Positions 32,053-33,689 of a stretch of 33,689 bases of DNA are shown here, piece by piece (positions within the stretch are counted from its first letter, which is position 1; the number at the start of each line of letters is the position of its first letter). The DNA comes from Bacillota bacterium (GTDB lineage Bacteria > Bacillota > Clostridia > Acetivibrionales > DTU013). The notes under the pieces were generated by a model. It searched no databases and had not been told where the DNA came from. It saw only the letters and a program-made list of their open reading frames with translations. The position numbers and the translations under genes were made by a program. The stretch lies in NCBI GenBank assembly GCA_023415815.1, contig JAEZJL010000004.1, forward strand, positions 1 through 33,689, given 5' to 3'.

Positions 32053-33689
32053 ATGAACTACGGGTTTATCAGGGTGGCGGCGGCTGTCCCGAAGCTTAAG
32101 GTCGCCGACTGCCGATACAATACATTGCGCATAACGGAGCTGGTTAAAAGCGCCGATGAGGCGGGAGTGCAGATCGTCGTGTTTCCCGAGCTGTCGCTGA
32201 CGTCGTATTCCTGCGGGGATCTTTTCCATCAGCATGCGCTGCTGCAGGCCGCGCTGGAGCAGCTTGAACGGCTGCTGGAAGCGACGGCGCCCCTTGAGAC
32301 GATAGTGGTCGCGGGGCTTCCGATTGCGGCGGACAACCAGCTTTTCAATTGCGCGGCAGTCATGCAGAAGGGCAGGCTGCTGGGAATCGTACCTAAAGCC
32401 TATATTCCGGGCTATAAGGAATTTTATGAGGAGAGGTGGTTTGCTCCGGGCGGCAGGGCGATCAGCAGCACGGTACAATTGCTTGGATGCGAGGTGCCCT
32501 TCGGGATCGACCTCCTTTTTGAAGCCAGGGGCGAATATAACGTATGCTTTGGCGTAGAGATATGCGAAGACCTCTGGGTTCCCATACCGCCGAGCTCCTA
32601 TCAAGCCCTGGACGGAGCGCACCTGCTGTTCAACCTGTCCGCGAGCAACGAGCTCATAGGAAAGTATGAATACAGGCGGGAGCTGATCGGCCAGCAGTCG
32701 GCGCGGTGCGTGGCCGGCTACCTGTATGTTTCGGCCGGGGTTGACGAGTCCACGACGGACGTGGTCTATGGGGGGCACGCCCTCATAGCCGAAAACGGCG
32801 CTTTGCTGGCCGAATCGGAAAGATTTGCGAGGGAAGGGCGGCTGACGGTCGCCGATATAGATGTGCAAAGGCTGCAGAACGACAGGTTCAAAAACACCAG
32901 CTTCATGGAGGCCGCTCCGCTGAAGAGCTTCAGGAAGATAGCCTTCACCCTCTCGGGCAATGGACGGGACGATTTAAAGAGATATGTCGACCCGCGCCCC
33001 TTTGTGCCCTCGGACGAGGGAGCAAGGGACAGGAGATGCGGCGAAATATTTGCCATCCAGACCGCCGGCCTTGCGAAAAGACTGGCGCACACAGGCGTAA
33101 AAAACGCCGTGATAGGCATCTCCGGCGGACTCGACTCGACGCTTGCCCTGCTGGTGACGGCAAAGACCTTCGACCTCCTGGGAATTCCGAGGGAAAACAT
33201 TACGGCCGTTACGATGCCGGGCTTCGGCACAACCGATATTACTTATACGAATGCGGTCAAGCTGATCGGCGCCTTAAAGGCGGATTTCAGGGAAATAAAC
33301 ATCAGGGAGGCCTGCCTCAGGCACTTTGCGGATATCGGCCACGACCCGGCGGTACATGATGTGACCTATGAAAACGTACAGGCGCGCGAGCGCACCCAGA
33401 TACTCATGGACATCGCAAACAAGCAGGGGGGGCTTGTCATCGGCACGGGGGATCTGTCCGAGCTCGCGCTTGGCTGGTGCACCTACAACGGCGACCACAT
33501 GTCCATGTATGCCGTGAACTGCAGCATCCCCAAAACGCTGGTCAAATACCTGGTGCGCTGGGCTGCCGACAATGTCGCGGAGCGGGAGACGGCGGACGTG
33601 CTCTTAAGCATTCTCGACACCCCCATAACACCCGAGCTGCTGCCGCCCGACGAGGATGGAAAGATACGCCAGAAGACCGAGGATATCAT
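32053..33689 (+). CDS. nadE: Glutamine-dependent NAD(+) synthetase (3' end outside window)
   Basis: 545 complete codons are visible; the family is usually about 640 residues, so the C-terminus is cut off by the window edge. The enzyme amidates nicotinic acid adenine dinucleotide, the last step of NAD synthesis. The N-terminal nitrilase-type glutaminase has its catalytic triad: Glu46 in FPELSLTSYSCGDLF, Lys115 in VPKAYIPGYKEFYEE, and Cys171 in GVEICEDLWVP. The synthetase domain has the ATP P-loop SGGLDST (357-363) and GTGDLSELALGWCTYNGDHM further on. The ATG at 32053 has AAGGTGG 4 bp upstream. It is divergent from the GH20 gene with a strong extended -10 promoter and a short direct repeat in its leader. 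Confidence 0.97.
   Translation, partial: MNYGFIRVAAAVPKLKVADCRYNTLRITELVKSADEAGVQIVVFPELSLTSYSCGDLFHQHALLQAALEQLERLLEATAPLETIVVAGLPIAADNQLFNCAAVMQKGRLLGIVPKAYIPGYKEFYEERWFAPGGRAISSTVQLLGCEVPFGIDLLFEARGEYNVCFGVEICEDLWVPIPPSSYQALDGAHLLFNLSASNELIGKYEYRRELIGQQSARCVAGYLYVSAGVDESTTDVVYGGHALIAENGALLAESERFAREGRLTVADIDVQRLQNDRFKNTSFMEAAPLKSFRKIAFTLSGNGRDDLKRYVDPRPFVPSDEGARDRRCGEIFAIQTAGLAKRLAHTGVKNAVIGISGGLDSTLALLVTAKTFDLLGIPRENITAVTMPGFGTTDITYTNAVKLIGALKADFREINIREACLRHFADIGHDPAVHDVTYENVQARERTQILMDIANKQGGLVIGTGDLSELALGWCTYNGDHMSMYAVNCSIPKTLVKYLVRWAADNVAERETADVLLSILDTPITPELLPPDEDGKIRQKTEDI

Overview
The window (about 33.7 kb, roughly half G+C) looks like a chromosomal segment from a motile, heterotrophic Clostridia-type member of the Bacillota. 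The evidence is strong AGGAGG-type ribosome binding sites, SigA-type promoters, a T-box leader in front of valS, a YesM/YesN two-component system, LplABC-type sugar transport genes without their own ATPase, a KimA-type potassium transporter, and an ANTAR regulator beside PII and AmtB. No rRNA, tRNA, CRISPR array, transposase or phage gene is visible. Both window ends cut genes: a chemoreceptor on the left and NAD synthetase on the right.

Layout. 1-4.4 kb is chemotaxis: the tail of one chemoreceptor, a minus-strand CheW, argJ, then a complete sCache_2 chemoreceptor behind a possible SigD promoter. 4.6-9.2 kb holds a KimA-like K+/H+ symporter divergent from a PAS sensor kinase and an overlapping response regulator that has a TPR-like tail instead of a DNA-binding domain. 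9.4-21.6 kb is a carbohydrate island: a GH94 enzyme that matches N,N'-diacetylchitobiose phosphorylase closely, an LplB/LplC/lipoprotein ABC transporter on the opposite strand, a phosphohexomutase, YesN and YesM, and an orphan sugar-binding lipoprotein divergent from YesM. The simplest reading is uptake of a GlcNAc disaccharide, phosphorolysis to GlcNAc plus GlcNAc-1-phosphate, and conversion of the latter to GlcNAc-6-phosphate, under two-component control. A cytoplasmic GH20 hexosaminidase lies about 8 kb further on.

21.6-24.9 kb is a T-box controlled valS unit with a small two-helix membrane protein gene between leader and valS. 25.1-28.6 kb is a nitrogen module: a NifB-like radical SAM protein lacking NifB's outer cluster ligands, an ANTAR regulator with a degenerate receiver, and glnK-amtB. 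The leader of glnK-amtB contains two tandem hexaloop hairpins, the second mutually exclusive with an intrinsic terminator. This is the architecture expected of an ANTAR-controlled antitermination switch and is the best regulatory find here. 28.7-33.7 kb has a DUF401 membrane protein convergent with the GH20 enzyme, then divergent promoters for GH20 and glutamine-dependent NAD synthetase with a short GGGGACRGTTCT direct repeat in between.

All family calls come from reading translated sequence against remembered families; no search was run. Promoters and RNA folds were judged by eye.
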